The notes under the pieces are model-generated. The model ran no database searches. It had not been told where the DNA came from and saw only the letters and a program-made list of their open reading frames with translations. A stretch of 64,000 bases of DNA from Alphaproteobacteria bacterium (GTDB lineage Bacteria > Pseudomonadota > Alphaproteobacteria > Caulobacterales > Caulobacteraceae), in NCBI GenBank assembly GCA_018820205.1, contig JAHJOK010000016.1:78398-142397 (forward strand), given 5' to 3'. Position 1 is the stretch's first letter. Each line of letters starts with the position of its first letter. This document shows positions 41,652 through 52,928 of the stretch, piece by piece. Position numbers and translations under genes: made by a program.

Positions 41652-42539
41652 CTACCTGCGTGCCGGTTCGCGTGCCGCAACCGCGCCGCCCCCGCCCCGC
41701 ATCGCCCCGATCACGTCGGCGACGATCAGATGGCTCAGGCTCCAGGGCTCGATCAGATAGCGGCGGGCCAGACGTTTGGGGTCGTTGACCAGACGGAACA
41801 GCCATTCCACGCCCATCCGCCCCATCCAGCGCGGCGCGGCCTTCTGGGCCCCGGCCTCATAGTCGAACGCGGCGCCGACGGAGAAGACGGCGCAGTCGGG
41901 CAGGGCGTCCAGATTGTTCAGGATCCACAGCTCCTGACGCGGCATTCCCATGCCGACGAACAGGATGTGCGGGTCGAAGGCGCGGACCTGTTCCACCACG
42001 GCGGCGTTGTCGCCCGATCCCGGCGTGGGGTCGAAGAAGCCGTCGCGGACGCGGATATCGGCGCGGGGATAGCAGGTCGACAAACGGTCCCGGGCCCGTT
42101 CGACCACAGACTGTTCGCCGCCGACATACATGACGCGCCAGCCCTTGCGGTCCACCAGGCTCCAGAAATGATCGCGCCAGTCCAGATAGGTGCAGCGATG
42201 GAACGCCTTGCCGTGCAGGCCCAGCAGTTTGGCGAAATAGATCAGAGGCGTGGAATCCACTTCGACCAGATCGGCCCGCTCGTAAAAGCGGTTCAGGTCG
42301 GGATGCCGCTCCAGCAGGGCCAGACTGTTCAGGTTGTGGTTGGCGATGACGACCTTGCGGCGCGCATCGACCCAGGTCTCGACGTGGTGCAGCACCTCTT
42401 CGGGGCGGACCAGATCGACCGTCTGGCCCAGCAGCCGCACGCGTTCGCGCGACCGGCGGGCCTTGCGGAAGGGGGCGCGAACGGCGCTGCGGCGGTCGCT
42501 CGGGGCCTGATCGAAGGTGAAGGGCGAGGTCTCGGTCAT
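41652..42539 (-). CDS. WecG/TagA/CpsF family glycosyltransferase (GT26)
   Basis: A 295-residue enzyme. VVIANHNLNSLALLERHPDL, DLVEVDSTPLIYFAKLLG, RVMYVGGEQSVVERA, ILFVGMGMPRQELWI, VFSVGAAFDYEAG and APRWMGRMGVEWLFRLVNDPKRL are the conserved blocks of the family, including the T/S-P catalytic region. It transfers a (N-acetyl)aminohexose or similar sugar to a lipid-linked acceptor, usually as the second sugar. The N-terminal ~30 residues are basic and poorly conserved. It diverges from ugd. Confidence 0.92.
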   Translation of the reverse strand: MTETSPFTFDQAPSDRRSAVRAPFRKARRSRERVRLLGQTVDLVRPEEVLHHVETWVDARRKVVIANHNLNSLALLERHPDLNRFYERADLVEVDSTPLIYFAKLLGLHGKAFHRCTYLDWRDHFWSLVDRKGWRVMYVGGEQSVVERARDRLSTCYPRADIRVRDGFFDPTPGSGDNAAVVEQVRAFDPHILFVGMGMPRQELWILNNLDALPDCAVFSVGAAFDYEAGAQKAAPRWMGRMGVEWLFRLVNDPKRLARRYLIEPWSLSHLIVADVIGAMRGGGGAVAAREPARR

Positions 42540-42670
42540 ACCCGATCATGGGCCGGCCAGCCTCAATATCGGGTAAGGGGACAGGCTTAACGCCCTGTCG
42601 CCATGGCCTTTTGCTCCCCACCCTGCATTGGGCTAAGGCAAGGCCGATTTTGCGTCAGGAGAGGTCGTCG

Positions 42671-43975
42671 ATGCGCGTCACCATGATCGGAACGGGCTAT
42701 GTCGGCCTGGTGTCGGGCGCCTGTTTCGCCGATTTCGGCCACACGGTCGTCTGCGTCGACAAGGACCCGTCCAAGATCGAGCGGCTGAACCGGGGCGAGA
42801 TCCCGATCTTCGAGCCGGGCCTGGACCAGCTGGTCGCCGAAAACGTCCGGGCCGGCCGGCTGTCGTTCGCGGTGGACGGCTCGCAGGCCATCCGCGACGC
42901 CGAGATCGTCTTCATCGCCGTGGGCACGCCGACCCGTCGCGGCGACGGTCATGCCGACCTGTCCTATGTCTATGCGGCGGCGGAAGAGATCGCCGGACTG
43001 ATCGACGGCTTCACCGTCATCGTCACCAAATCGACCGTCCCCGTCGGCACCGGCGACGAGGTCGAGGCGATCATGAAGAAGGCCAATCCGAACGCCGACT
43101 TCGCCGTGGTCTCCAACCCCGAGTTCCTGCGCGAGGGGGCCGCGATCGAGGATTTCAAACGCCCCGACCGCGTCGTCATCGGCGTCGAGGACGACCGCGC
43201 CAAGGCGGTCATGGCGGAACTGTACCGCCCCTTGAGCCTGAACGAGTTCCCGGTGGTCTATACCCAGCGGCGCACGTCCGAGCTGATCAAGTACGCCGGC
43301 AACGCCTTCCTGGCGATGAAGATCACCTTCATCAACGAGATCGCCGACCTGTGCGAGAAGGTGGGCGCCGACGTGCAGCAGGTGGCCAAGGGCATCGGGC
43401 TGGACGGCCGGATCGGCTCGAAATTCCTCAATCCCGGCCCCGGCTACGGCGGATCGTGCTTTCCCAAGGACACCATCGCCCTGGTCCGCACGGCCCAGCA
43501 GTACGGCGCGCCCGTGCGGCTGATCGAGACCACGGTCGAGGTCAATGACGCCCGCAAACTGGCCATGGCCGACAAGATCCGCAACGCGATGGGCGGCGAC
43601 ATCGCCGACAAGACCGTCGCCATCCTGGGTCTGACGTTCAAGCCCAACACCGACGACATGCGCGACAGTCCCAGCCTGGCCATCATTCCCGCGCTTCAGG
43701 CCATGGGCGCATCGGTCAGGGCCTTCGACCCGGAGGGCATGAAGGAGGCCGAGCACCTGTTGAGCGACGTGACCTTCGCCACAGGTCCGTATCAGGCCGC
43801 GGAGGGCGCCGACGCCGTCGTGATCCTGACCGAATGGGACCAGTTCCGCGCCCTGGACATGCCCCGGCTGAAGGGCCTGATGAAACGGGCCCTGCTGATC
43901 GACCTGAGGAACGTCTACCGCCCGCATGAGGCGCGCGCCGACGGCTTCGACTACGTCGGGGTCGGCAAGCCGTGA
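42671..43975 (+). CDS. ugd: UDP-glucose 6-dehydrogenase
   Basis: A 434-residue enzyme oxidising UDP-glucose to UDP-glucuronate. RVTMIGTGYVGLVSGACFADFG (NAD site), FIAVGTPTRRGDGHADLSYV, TKSTVPVGTGDEV, NPEFLREGAAIEDF and the catalytic Cys263 in GYGGSCFPKDTIAL are all present, with GLTFKPNTDDMRDSPSL near the C-terminus. ATG 42671 has AGGAG upstream; an upstream in-frame extension is rejected. Its stop overlaps the next start (GTGA), coupling it to the glucuronate epimerase. Confidence 0.96.
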   Translation: MRVTMIGTGYVGLVSGACFADFGHTVVCVDKDPSKIERLNRGEIPIFEPGLDQLVAENVRAGRLSFAVDGSQAIRDAEIVFIAVGTPTRRGDGHADLSYVYAAAEEIAGLIDGFTVIVTKSTVPVGTGDEVEAIMKKANPNADFAVVSNPEFLREGAAIEDFKRPDRVVIGVEDDRAKAVMAELYRPLSLNEFPVVYTQRRTSELIKYAGNAFLAMKITFINEIADLCEKVGADVQQVAKGIGLDGRIGSKFLNPGPGYGGSCFPKDTIALVRTAQQYGAPVRLIETTVEVNDARKLAMADKIRNAMGGDIADKTVAILGLTFKPNTDDMRDSPSLAIIPALQAMGASVRAFDPEGMKEAEHLLSDVTFATGPYQAAEGADAVVILTEWDQFRALDMPRLKGLMKRALLIDLRNVYRPHEARADGFDYVGVGKP

Positions 43976-44961
43976 CCGACCCCTGGGGGCAGGGTGCGGT
44001 CATCGTCACCGGCGCCGCCGGCTTCGTCGGCATGCATGTGGCCGAACGCCTGCTGCAGCGAGGCGAGACCGTGATCGGCGTCGATGACTTCAACGCCTAT
44101 TACGACGTCGCGCTGAAGGATTTACGCAGCCGACGTCTCGCCGCCCATCCCGGCTTCCGCATGGTCCGCGCCGACATCGCCGACGCCCCCGCCATGGCCG
44201 AACTGGTCCGGTCGTCGGGCGCGCGCCGCGTGGTTCACCTCGCCGCCCAGGCGGGGGTCCGCTATTCGATCGAGAACCCCTTCGCCTACGAGCGATCGAA
44301 CCTGGCCGGCCATCTGTCGGTGCTGGAGGCCTGTCGCCATCACGGGGTCGAACACCTGGTCTACGCCTCGTCCAGCTCGGTCTATGGCGACCGGCCGATG
44401 GACGGCGCGGGCTTTCGCGAGGACGACCCGACGGTCAGCCCGGTCTCGCTGTATGCCGCGACCAAACGGTCATGCGAGCTGATCAGCCAGAGCTATGCGG
44501 CCCTGTACGGCTTTCCCCAGTCCGGCCTGCGTTTCTTCACCGTCTATGGACCGATGGGCCGGCCGGACATGGCCTATTTCAGCTTCACCGAGAAGATCAT
44601 GCGCGGCGAGCCGATCGAGGTCTATGGCGAGGGCCGGATGGCGCGCGATTTCACCTTCATCGACGACATCGTCGACGGGGTGGTCGGTGTGCTGGACCAT
44701 CCGCCGGCGCGGGGCGGACACGAGGTCTACAATATCGGCGACAGTTCCCCCGTCGGCCTGATGCAGATGATCACCACCCTGGAAGCCGCCCTGGGCCGCG
44801 AGGCGGTCAAGCTCATGCGGCCGATGCAGCCCGGCGACGTCACCGCCACCTATGCCGACGTGTCCAAGCTGAACGCCCTGACCGGATATGCCCCCAGGGT
44901 CGCGCTGGTCGAGGGGCTGGGCCGGTTCGTGGACTGGTGGCGGGACTGGCGCGTGGTCTGA
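43972..44961 (+). CDS. NAD-dependent epimerase, probable UDP-glucuronate 4-epimerase
   Basis: A 329-residue SDR enzyme: AVIVTGAAGFVGMHVAERLL, VDDFNAYYDVALKDLR, HLAAQAGVRYSIENPFAYERSN, VYASSSSVYGDRP, catalytic YAATK, FTVYGPMGRPDMAYFSFT. The N-A-Y-Y-D and R-Y-S-I-x-N-P motifs are typical of UDP-glucuronate 4-epimerases (LpsL/GAE-like), giving UDP-galacturonate. The GTG start overlaps the ugd stop, and channelling of the Ugd product is the natural reading. Both feed acidic sugars into the surface polysaccharide. Confidence 0.9.
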   Translation: MTDPWGQGAVIVTGAAGFVGMHVAERLLQRGETVIGVDDFNAYYDVALKDLRSRRLAAHPGFRMVRADIADAPAMAELVRSSGARRVVHLAAQAGVRYSIENPFAYERSNLAGHLSVLEACRHHGVEHLVYASSSSVYGDRPMDGAGFREDDPTVSPVSLYAATKRSCELISQSYAALYGFPQSGLRFFTVYGPMGRPDMAYFSFTEKIMRGEPIEVYGEGRMARDFTFIDDIVDGVVGVLDHPPARGGHEVYNIGDSSPVGLMQMITTLEAALGREAVKLMRPMQPGDVTATYADVSKLNALTGYAPRVALVEGLGRFVDWWRDWRVV

Positions 44962-45052
44962 CGACCGTCATCTTCCGTAAGGACGGATCGTCTGTCACGG
45001 CCGACAAGCGGTGCTATAAGGTCCGATCCGTCAGCGCTCGGGGGAGCCGACC

Positions 45053-46240
45053 ATGCCAGACCAGGTCACCGTCACCACCAATACGTCCTGGTTCAGCCGC
45101 GTCGGCTCGGCGTTCGCCGGGGTCCTGGTCGGCCTGATCCTGATCGTCGTCTGCGTCGGCGGTCTGGCGTGGAACGAGGGCAATGCGGTCAAGACGGCGC
45201 GAGGCCTGACGGAGGGCGCCGGTCTGGTCATCGAGGCCGAGGCCTCGCCGATCCTGCCCGCCAACGACCAGGCGCTGGTCCATGTCACGGGCGAGGTGGC
45301 CGTCACCGAACCGCTGACCGATCCGGAATTCGGCGTCTCCGGAACCGGCGTGAAACTGGCCCGCAATGTCGAGATGTATCAGTGGCAGGAGGAGTCCAAG
45401 AGCGAGAGCCGGACCAAGCTGGGCGGCGGCGAGGAAACCGTCACCACCTATACCTACACCCGCGTCTGGTCGGGCGGCGCCATCGACTCCAGCGCGTTCA
45501 ACACGCCGGCCGGCCACGAGAACCCCGACATGACCCTGCAGGCGACCGAGGTCTATGCCCGCGACGCCACCCTGGGCGCCTTCGAACTGGACGAGAGCAT
45601 CCTCGGCCAGATGGAGGGGGCGCAGCCGATGGCGCTGGACGCCGAGACGGCCGAGGCCATCCAGGCCGCCGCCGGCCAGGGCCGCACCCTGACGGTCGCC
45701 CAGAACCGCATCTATATCGGCGAGAATCCGTCCGCCCCCGCCATCGGCGACACCCGCGTCTCCTACGACCTGACCCCGGCGGCCGAGACCAGCGTGGTCG
45801 CGCGCCAGAACGGCGACGGCTTCCTGCCCTGGCGCGCCCGGAACGGGTCCCAGGTGCTGCTGGTGGCCGGGGGCGATACGCCCGCCGCCGACATGTTCCA
45901 GTCGGCCCAGGACGCCAACAATTTCCTCGCGTGGATGATCCGCGTCTTCGGCATGGTCCTGCTGATGGTCGGCTTCGGCCTGATCCTGGCGCCGTTCGGG
46001 GTGCTGGCCGATGTCCTGCCCCTGGCAGGGACGATCGTGCGGATGGGGACCGGGCTGATCGGTTTCGTCCTGGGTCTGACCGTCGGGACGATCACTATCG
46101 CCCTGGCCTGGCTGGCCTTCCGCCCGGTGACCACGATCATCATCCTGGCGGTCGGCGGCGCGATCGCCTTCGCGGTCTATCGTCTGGGGCGCGGCCGTTC
46201 GAAGAAGAAACTGGCGGCGCAAACGGCCGCTCCGGCCTGA
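45053..46240 (+). CDS. TMEM43-family membrane protein
   Basis: A 395-residue protein with TM1 near residues 17-39 (VGSAFAGVLVGLILIVVCVGGLAWNEG), a long soluble region (about 40-280), and three or four C-terminal helices (about 285-380) with a basic tail. GLAWNEGNAVKTARGLTEGAG and the region around VTGEVAVTEPLTDPEFG, EMYQWQE and YTRVWSG fit PF07787, homologous to animal TMEM43/LUMA. The bacterial function is unknown; a role in membrane organisation is only a guess. It stands alone between the polysaccharide genes and cytochrome c. Confidence 0.85.
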   Translation: MPDQVTVTTNTSWFSRVGSAFAGVLVGLILIVVCVGGLAWNEGNAVKTARGLTEGAGLVIEAEASPILPANDQALVHVTGEVAVTEPLTDPEFGVSGTGVKLARNVEMYQWQEESKSESRTKLGGGEETVTTYTYTRVWSGGAIDSSAFNTPAGHENPDMTLQATEVYARDATLGAFELDESILGQMEGAQPMALDAETAEAIQAAAGQGRTLTVAQNRIYIGENPSAPAIGDTRVSYDLTPAAETSVVARQNGDGFLPWRARNGSQVLLVAGGDTPAADMFQSAQDANNFLAWMIRVFGMVLLMVGFGLILAPFGVLADVLPLAGTIVRMGTGLIGFVLGLTVGTITIALAWLAFRPVTTIIILAVGGAIAFAVYRLGRGRSKKKLAAQTAAPA

Positions 46241-46249
46241 CGCCGGTCG

Positions 46250-46681
46250 TCACTTCAACGTCGACAGATAGGCGATGACGTCGGCCCGACGTTGCGGGTC
46301 GTCGATGCCGGCGAAGCTCATCTTGGTGCCCGGGATGTATTTGCGCGGGTTCTCCAGATAGGCGTTCAGCGTCTCGGGATCCCAGACATGGCCGCTGTTC
46401 AGATTGGCCTGGGTGTAGTTGTAGCCCTCGACCGCGCCGGAATGTCGCCCGACCACGCCGTGCAGCGACGGCCCGACCCGGTTCACCCCCGCCTCGATCG
46501 CGTGACAGGTGCGGCACTGGCCGAAATAGCGCTGGCCCATGGCGGAATCGCCGGTCAGTCCCGCGACCTCCAGCTTGACGCCCCCCGGCGGCGGCGCGGC
46601 CGACGCCGCGTCGTCCCCGCCGGAACAGGCCGCCGCCGCCACGCTCAGGCCCGCCAGCATCAGAATATTCGTCGCCTTCAT
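46250..46681 (-). CDS. Class I cytochrome c, membrane-anchored or lipidated
   Basis: A 143-residue c-type cytochrome. The N-terminal signal ([15 protein letters not shown]) has a poor lipobox ending in Cys. The heme site is CRTCH and the distal ligand is the Met in [31 protein letters not shown] is typical of cytochrome c2/c550. It carries electrons between periplasmic complexes. I prefer ATG 46681, which has AGAGGA five bases upstream; ATG 46696 and GTG 46702 are also in frame. Confidence 0.9.
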   Translation of the reverse strand: MKATNILMLAGLSVAAAACSGGDDAASAAPPPGGVKLEVAGLTGDSAMGQRYFGQCRTCHAIEAGVNRVGPSLHGVVGRHSGAVEGYNYTQANLNSGHVWDPETLNAYLENPRKYIPGTKMSFAGIDDPQRRADVIAYLSTLK

Positions 46682-46807
46682 CGTCGTCCTCTTCATCGTC
46701 ACGACCTAAGGCCGCGCCACGGCGGGCTGTCAACGCGGCGCCGCGCCGTCTTGGTGCCGTAACGAAGCCGGGCTAAGCGAGGCCGCAGCAAACGACACGG
46801 TGTTCCA

Positions 46808-48583
46808 ATGTCCCGACTGCCTTCGCGTCTCGTCCTCGCCCTCGTGACCTGCATGACCGCCTCTGCGGCGATGGCCCAGACGCCGGACGACGTTTCGGCG
46901 CCGGCCACAGTCCAGGGGCCGTCCCTGGTCGTGACGATCGTCATCGACCAGCTGAGCTCGAACCTGTTCAACCAGTACCGCGACAGCTTTACCGGCGGCC
47001 TGCACACGCTTGCGTCGAACGGGCTGGTCTATGCCAACGGGTTCCAGCAGCACGCGATGACCGAGACTTGCCCGGGGCACTCCACCGTCCTGACCGGAAT
47101 GAACCCCGCCAGTTCCGGCATTCCCGCCAACGACTGGATCGACCGCGCGACGGGGGAAGAAGTCTATTGTCTGGCCGCGCCCGAGAACACCCTGGCCCAC
47201 GGCCGCAACACCGACAACGGCCCGGTCGGCCCCGGCAATCTGCGCACGACGACTCTGGGCGACTGGCTGAAGGCGCGGACCCCCGAAAGTCGCGTCTTCG
47301 CGGTCTCTGGCAAGGATCGAGGGGCCATCAATCTCGCCGGTCACCACGGCGACGGCGTCTTCTGGATGACCGAAGGCTTCGGCTTCACCACCTATGTCGA
47401 GCCGGACCAGACCGCTGCGGCGAAGTTGGCGCCGGTCGCAGCCCTCAACGCGCGGATCAACGCCCGCTTCGAAGCCTCGCCCCCGACCTGGACCTACACC
47501 CGTGCGGCGTGCCGCGCCCTGGAGGGCGACTGGACCATCGGCGACCAGACGTTCCACGCCACCCTGCCGCCCGCCACGGGTTTCAAGCTGGACACGTCGC
47601 CCGTGCTGGACGAACTGACGCTGGAGGCCGCGACCGAACTGCTGGACAGTGAGGCCCTGGGACGGCGCGGCGTCACCGACGTCCTGGGCGTCAGCCTGTC
47701 GGCGACGGACCGGATCGGCCACACCTTCGGCACCCAGGGGCCGGAAATGTGCGAACAGATGCATCGGCTGGACGTCGCCCTCGGAAGCTTTCTGGATCAC
47801 CTGTCCCAGCTTCCCGGTGGGGTGGTGGTGGTCCTGACCGCCGACCACGGCGGGTCCGATTTTCCCGAACGCATGCATGAGCGCGGCTATGACGACGCGA
47901 TGCGCGCCGATCCCGCCATGATGCGGCGGATCAATACGACACTGAAGGATCGCTTCGGCCTGGCCGTCGCACCCCTGTCCTACGGCGGGTCCGGCCTGAT
48001 GGTGGTGGGCCCTGACAATATCGAACTGGCGGACCCGCGTCGGGACGAGATCGCCGCCGCTGCGGTCGAGATGCTGCGCGCCGAACCGGTCGTTGTCGGC
48101 GCCTGGACGATCGAAGACGTGCTGGCCTCGCCCCTGCCGTCGCCTGGCCACAGCCCCCAGGAACTCAGCCTGCTCCAGCGCCATCGGCTGAGCGCCGTGG
48201 CCGGCCGCTCGCCTGACATCGTGCTGGCCCTGCAGCCGAACACCACCACGGTCGCCGGCCGGGTCGGCGGAACCCTGTCCACTCACGGCACGCCCTGGGA
48301 CTATGATCGCGGCGTGCCGATCGTCTTTTGGTCGCCCGGCATGACGGGACAGGAGCGTTTCTTTCCCGCCCGGACGATCGACATCGCCCCCACCCTGGCC
48401 AATGTCGTCGGCGTAGAGATGCCCGAAGCCGTCGAGGGGCGCTGCATGGATCTGGGTCTGTTCGACGCACCGGCCTGCCGGCCAGTCGACAAGGCGCCGA
48501 CCGCGACGGGCGTGGTTCCAGAGAGCCGATCCGCGCTCCGGCGGGTGGTCGGCGGCCTCGCACGCCGACTTGGCGGGTCGTAA
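46808..48583 (+). CDS. Exported alkaline phosphatase, PafA-like
   Basis: A 591-residue protein with a signal peptide (LVLALVTCMTASAAMAQT). VVTIVIDQLSSNLFNQY is the first metal-binding strand. AMTETCPGHSTVLTG contains the expected Thr nucleophile, VSGKDRGAI the Lys/Arg pair of PafA-type phosphomonoesterases, VSLSATDRIGHTFG and LTADHGGSDFPERM metal ligands, and TLSTHGTPWDYDRGVPIVFW the last His. It should hydrolyse phosphate monoesters in the periplasm. It is followed 102 bases later by pyruvate kinase, without obvious functional link. Confidence 0.9.
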   Translation: MSRLPSRLVLALVTCMTASAAMAQTPDDVSAPATVQGPSLVVTIVIDQLSSNLFNQYRDSFTGGLHTLASNGLVYANGFQQHAMTETCPGHSTVLTGMNPASSGIPANDWIDRATGEEVYCLAAPENTLAHGRNTDNGPVGPGNLRTTTLGDWLKARTPESRVFAVSGKDRGAINLAGHHGDGVFWMTEGFGFTTYVEPDQTAAAKLAPVAALNARINARFEASPPTWTYTRAACRALEGDWTIGDQTFHATLPPATGFKLDTSPVLDELTLEAATELLDSEALGRRGVTDVLGVSLSATDRIGHTFGTQGPEMCEQMHRLDVALGSFLDHLSQLPGGVVVVLTADHGGSDFPERMHERGYDDAMRADPAMMRRINTTLKDRFGLAVAPLSYGGSGLMVVGPDNIELADPRRDEIAAAAVEMLRAEPVVVGAWTIEDVLASPLPSPGHSPQELSLLQRHRLSAVAGRSPDIVLALQPNTTTVAGRVGGTLSTHGTPWDYDRGVPIVFWSPGMTGQERFFPARTIDIAPTLANVVGVEMPEAVEGRCMDLGLFDAPACRPVDKAPTATGVVPESRSALRRVVGGLARRLGGS

Positions 48584-48685
48584 CAGGGACTCACTTCCTG
48601 TTTCCTGCAGGGAGCCGTCCTTCCCCTCGGCGCGTTTCATGGCAAAACGGTCGTCAGGGAAACGCGACCGGGTCACGGGACAGCC

Positions 48686-50119
<1,434 letters not shown>

Positions 50120-50120
50120 C

Positions 50121-50274
50121 CCTTCTCCCCTCGCGGGAGAAGGTGGGCGGCGGAGCCGCTCGGATGAGGGGGCTGGTTCAGCCGGCGTGATCTCGGGTCA
50201 GACGGGTCGCCAGTCCAGGCGGCCCCCTCATCCGTCTCGCTGCGCGAGCCACCTTCTCCCCCGAGGGGAGAAGG
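50121..50274. repeat. Dispersed palindromic element, copy 2
   Basis: A left unit (50121-50172) and an inverted right unit (50223-50274), each with a CCTTCTCCCC/GGGGAGAAGG hairpin and a GGATGAGGGGG core. The stretch from GAGAAGGTGGGCGG to GAGGGGGCT is identical to the copy at 13064-13210. It starts two bases after the pyk stop and ends 11 bases before the methylase start, providing GGGGAGAAGG as a probable ribosome-binding sequence. Confidence 0.82.
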
Positions 50275-50285
50275 CCATTGTCGCT

Positions 50286-51320
50286 ATGATCAAATATATC
50301 GGTTCGAAACGCGCGCTTCTCGACCCCATCGTGGCGGCGGTTCGCGGCGTCCTGCCGAACGGCGGCCATGTCTGCGATCTGTTCTCTGGCTCGGCCCGCG
50401 TCGGCCACGCGCTGAAGGGCGAAGGGTTTCGGGTCTGGTCCAACGATCACAATGCCTATGCCCACGCCCTGGCCGCCGCCTATGTCCAGGCCGACCGCGA
50501 CCGCTGGCTGGGCCCGGCGACCGCCGTCCTGACCGAGCTGGCCGCCACGCCCCCCGCGCCCGGCTGGTTCACGAAGGCCTTCTGCGAGGACGCGCGCTAT
50601 TTCACGCCCGAGAACGGCGCCCGCATCGACGCCATGCGCGACCGGATTGAGGGCATGGGGCTGGAGCCGGAACTGAAGGCTGTCGCCCTCGTCAGCCTGA
50701 TGGAGGCGGCCGACCGGGTGGATTCCACCGCCGGCCTGCAGATGGCCTACATGAAGTCATGGGCCGCCCGGGCGCTGAAGCCGCTGGAACTGCGGATGCC
50801 CGCGCTGCAGCCTGCCGTCGCCGCCGGCCCGTGCCGCGCCAGCCGGGCCGAGGCGCTGGAGACGGCCGCCGCCTTCGATGGCGACCTCGTGTATCTGGAC
50901 CCGCCCTACAACCAGCATTCCTACCTGGGGAACTATCATGTGTGGGAAAGCCTGATCCTGTGGGACCGGCCCGAGACCTACGGCGTCGCCAACAAGCGGA
51001 TCGACGTCCGCACCCGCAAATCCGCCTTCAACTCGCGACCCGGGATCGGCCCGGCGCTTCAGGCCGTTATCGATGCGATCCGCGCGCCCAACCTGATCGT
51101 CTCGTTCAACGACGAGGGCTATCTCAGCCGCGATCAGCTGGTCGAGATGCTGTCGGCGCGCGGTCATGTGCAGGTCGTGGAGATTCCCCGGCCGCGCTAT
51201 GTCGGCGCCCGGATCGGCATCCATAACCCCCGCGGCGAGAAGGTCGGCGCCGTCGGGCGGCTGCGGAATGTGGAATATCTGTTCGTCGTCACAGAACGGC
51301 CGGTCGCCCTCGCAGCTTGA
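50286..51320 (+). CDS. Orphan DNA adenine methylase (Dam/D12 class)
   Basis: A 344-residue protein. MIKYIGSKRALLDPI is the N-terminal motif of the D12 class and VCDLFSGSARVGHALKGEG the AdoMet-binding motif I. LVYLDPPYNQHSYLGNYHVWE contains catalytic DPPY, and NLIVSFNDEGYLS is a later motif. It should methylate adenine N6. No restriction endonuclease is adjacent, so it is probably solitary; the target sequence is unknown. It is distinct in motif order from the cell-cycle methylase CcrM. Start ATG 50286; the open frame further upstream runs through the repeat and is not coding. Confidence 0.9.
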   Translation: MIKYIGSKRALLDPIVAAVRGVLPNGGHVCDLFSGSARVGHALKGEGFRVWSNDHNAYAHALAAAYVQADRDRWLGPATAVLTELAATPPAPGWFTKAFCEDARYFTPENGARIDAMRDRIEGMGLEPELKAVALVSLMEAADRVDSTAGLQMAYMKSWAARALKPLELRMPALQPAVAAGPCRASRAEALETAAAFDGDLVYLDPPYNQHSYLGNYHVWESLILWDRPETYGVANKRIDVRTRKSAFNSRPGIGPALQAVIDAIRAPNLIVSFNDEGYLSRDQLVEMLSARGHVQVVEIPRPRYVGARIGIHNPRGEKVGAVGRLRNVEYLFVVTERPVALAA

Positions 51321-51361
51321 CCATATCGGGAACGGGGCGCTCATTGTGTCGTTAAGGCGGC

Positions 51362-51649
51362 ATGGAAGAGCTGATCGTGACCCAGACCCCCGGCAATCGC
51401 ATGCGCCCCGGCGCCGTTCGAGACGGGCTGAACGCCTATCAGGCCGCCGCCTGGCGCGCGCCTTCCGCGACCCGGTTCGACAGCCGGCCCGCCAACGACT
51501 TCCTGGCCCGGGCCGATACGATCGCCCCGCGCGCCGTGTCGGTCGATCCCGCCATGATGGAGCCCCTGCCGCGCTGGATCATCGTCGCTGTCGGCGCGGT
51601 GGCCGCCGCCCTGCTGGGCGCGCTGCTCGGCGGAGCGATGGCGGTCTAG
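51362..51649 (+). CDS. Small C-terminally anchored protein, hypothetical
   Basis: A 95-residue protein: a polar N-terminal two thirds ([20 protein letters not shown]..., [19 protein letters not shown]) and one C-terminal hydrophobic helix ([24 protein letters not shown]) reaching the end. I do not recognise a family. It is convergent with rnhB and the two stop codons share the bases CTAG. The start at 51362 follows GTTAAGGCGGC; no better alternative is seen. Confidence 0.6.
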   Translation: MEELIVTQTPGNRMRPGAVRDGLNAYQAAAWRAPSATRFDSRPANDFLARADTIAPRAVSVDPAMMEPLPRWIIVAVGAVAAALLGALLGGAMAV

Positions 51650-52305
51650 GCGTCCAGCAAGGCTCTGATCGGCGACCAGGTCCGTCGGTGGATGGGGCAG
51701 GGTCCCATGGCCTTCAGCGCCGCCGAATGCACCGGTGCGTTGTACCCCTTGTGGCCGGCAAACCCGTACCCCGGATAAACCGCGTCCATCTCGATCATCA
51801 CCCGGTCCCGCGCGGTCTTGGCCAGAATCGACGCCGCCGCGATCGACAGCGACAGTCCGTCGCCCCCCACCGCCGTTTCGACGTCGCACGGCAGTTTGAA
51901 GCGATAGTTGCCGTCCACCAGCGCGGCCTTGGGTTGAACCGGCCCGTTTCTTCCATTCAGCGCCTCGATGGCGCGGCACATGGCCAGGCCGGTGGCCTGC
52001 AGGATGTTCAGGGTCTCGATCTCCTCGACCGAGGCGAAGCCGACGCCCCAGGCGATGGCGCGGGCCTTGATCTCGACGGCCAGCGCATCGCGCCGATCTG
52101 CGGTCAGGGCCTTGGAATCGTCGATGCCCGGCGGAATGTCGTCGGAGCTCAGGATCACCGCCCCCGCCGAGACCGGCCCGGCCCAGGGTCCGCGCCCCGC
52201 CTCGTCCACGCCGCACACCGGCCCGCCGACCCGCCGGGCCAGCAGGGTCTCCAGCGCCAGGGTCGGAAAGGCGCGCGTCGGCTTGGCTGTCTTCACCCGG
52301 GTCAC
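51646..52305 (-). CDS. rnhB: Ribonuclease HII
   Basis: A 219-residue RNase H fold enzyme that removes ribonucleotides and RNA from RNA-DNA hybrids. [23 protein letters not shown] (catalytic D-E), [22 protein letters not shown] and [17 protein letters not shown] with [15 protein letters not shown] are diagnostic. The GTG start at 52305 overlaps the tag stop (GTGA), so the two repair genes are translationally coupled. Family length is about 200, which supports this start over longer alternatives. Confidence 0.95.
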   Translation of the reverse strand: MTRVKTAKPTRAFPTLALETLLARRVGGPVCGVDEAGRGPWAGPVSAGAVILSSDDIPPGIDDSKALTADRRDALAVEIKARAIAWGVGFASVEEIETLNILQATGLAMCRAIEALNGRNGPVQPKAALVDGNYRFKLPCDVETAVGGDGLSLSIAAASILAKTARDRVMIEMDAVYPGYGFAGHKGYNAPVHSAALKAMGPCPIHRRTWSPIRALLDA

Positions 52306-52886
52306 GACCGGCCCATAGCCCGGACCTGTTCGCGACGAAAGCATCCCGCAACGTGGTCGTTGACCATCCCGGTCGCCTGCATGAAGGCATAGACGATCAC
52401 CGGCCCGCAGAATTTGAAGCCGCTCGACTTCAACGCCCTGGCCATGGCCACGGACTGATCGGTCTGTGTGGGGATGTCGCCGCCGACGCGTTCGCCCTGC
52501 ACCGGCGCCCCGTCCACGAACGACCACAGCCAGCCCGAGAAATCCTCGCCCCCGTCGCGCATCTCGACGAATATCTGCGCGCCCCTGATGGCGGCCTCGA
52601 TCTTGGCGCGCGAGCGGATGATGCCCGGATCGGCCATCAGCCGCGCCCGGTCGTCGTCATCGAAGTTCGCCACCACATCGGGGTCGAAGTCGGCAAACGC
52701 GGCCCTCAGGGATTCGCGCTTCCTCAGGATGGTGATCCAGGCCAGCCCGGCCTGGAACCCGTCCAGGACCAGCTTTTCCCAGAGCGCCCGCGCGTCATGC
52801 TCGGGCACGCCCCATTCCGCGTCGTGATAGGCGACATACAGCGGGTCGGTCCCGCACCAGGCGCAGCGTCCGGGCGATTCGGTCAT
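52302..52886 (-). CDS. tag: DNA-3-methyladenine glycosylase I
   Basis: A 194-residue base-excision enzyme. [20 protein letters not shown] includes the zinc-binding Cys and His, and [20 protein letters not shown] and [32 protein letters not shown] are the conserved blocks of Tag. It removes N3-methyladenine from alkylated DNA. It is the first gene of a two-gene DNA repair unit with rnhB. Confidence 0.95.
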   Translation of the reverse strand: MTESPGRCAWCGTDPLYVAYHDAEWGVPEHDARALWEKLVLDGFQAGLAWITILRKRESLRAAFADFDPDVVANFDDDDRARLMADPGIIRSRAKIEAAIRGAQIFVEMRDGGEDFSGWLWSFVDGAPVQGERVGGDIPTQTDQSVAMARALKSSGFKFCGPVIVYAFMQATGMVNDHVAGCFRREQVRAMGRS

Positions 52887-52928
52887 GGCGACAGCCTAGC
52901 GACGGCTGCGCGCTCCAGACAAACGAAA

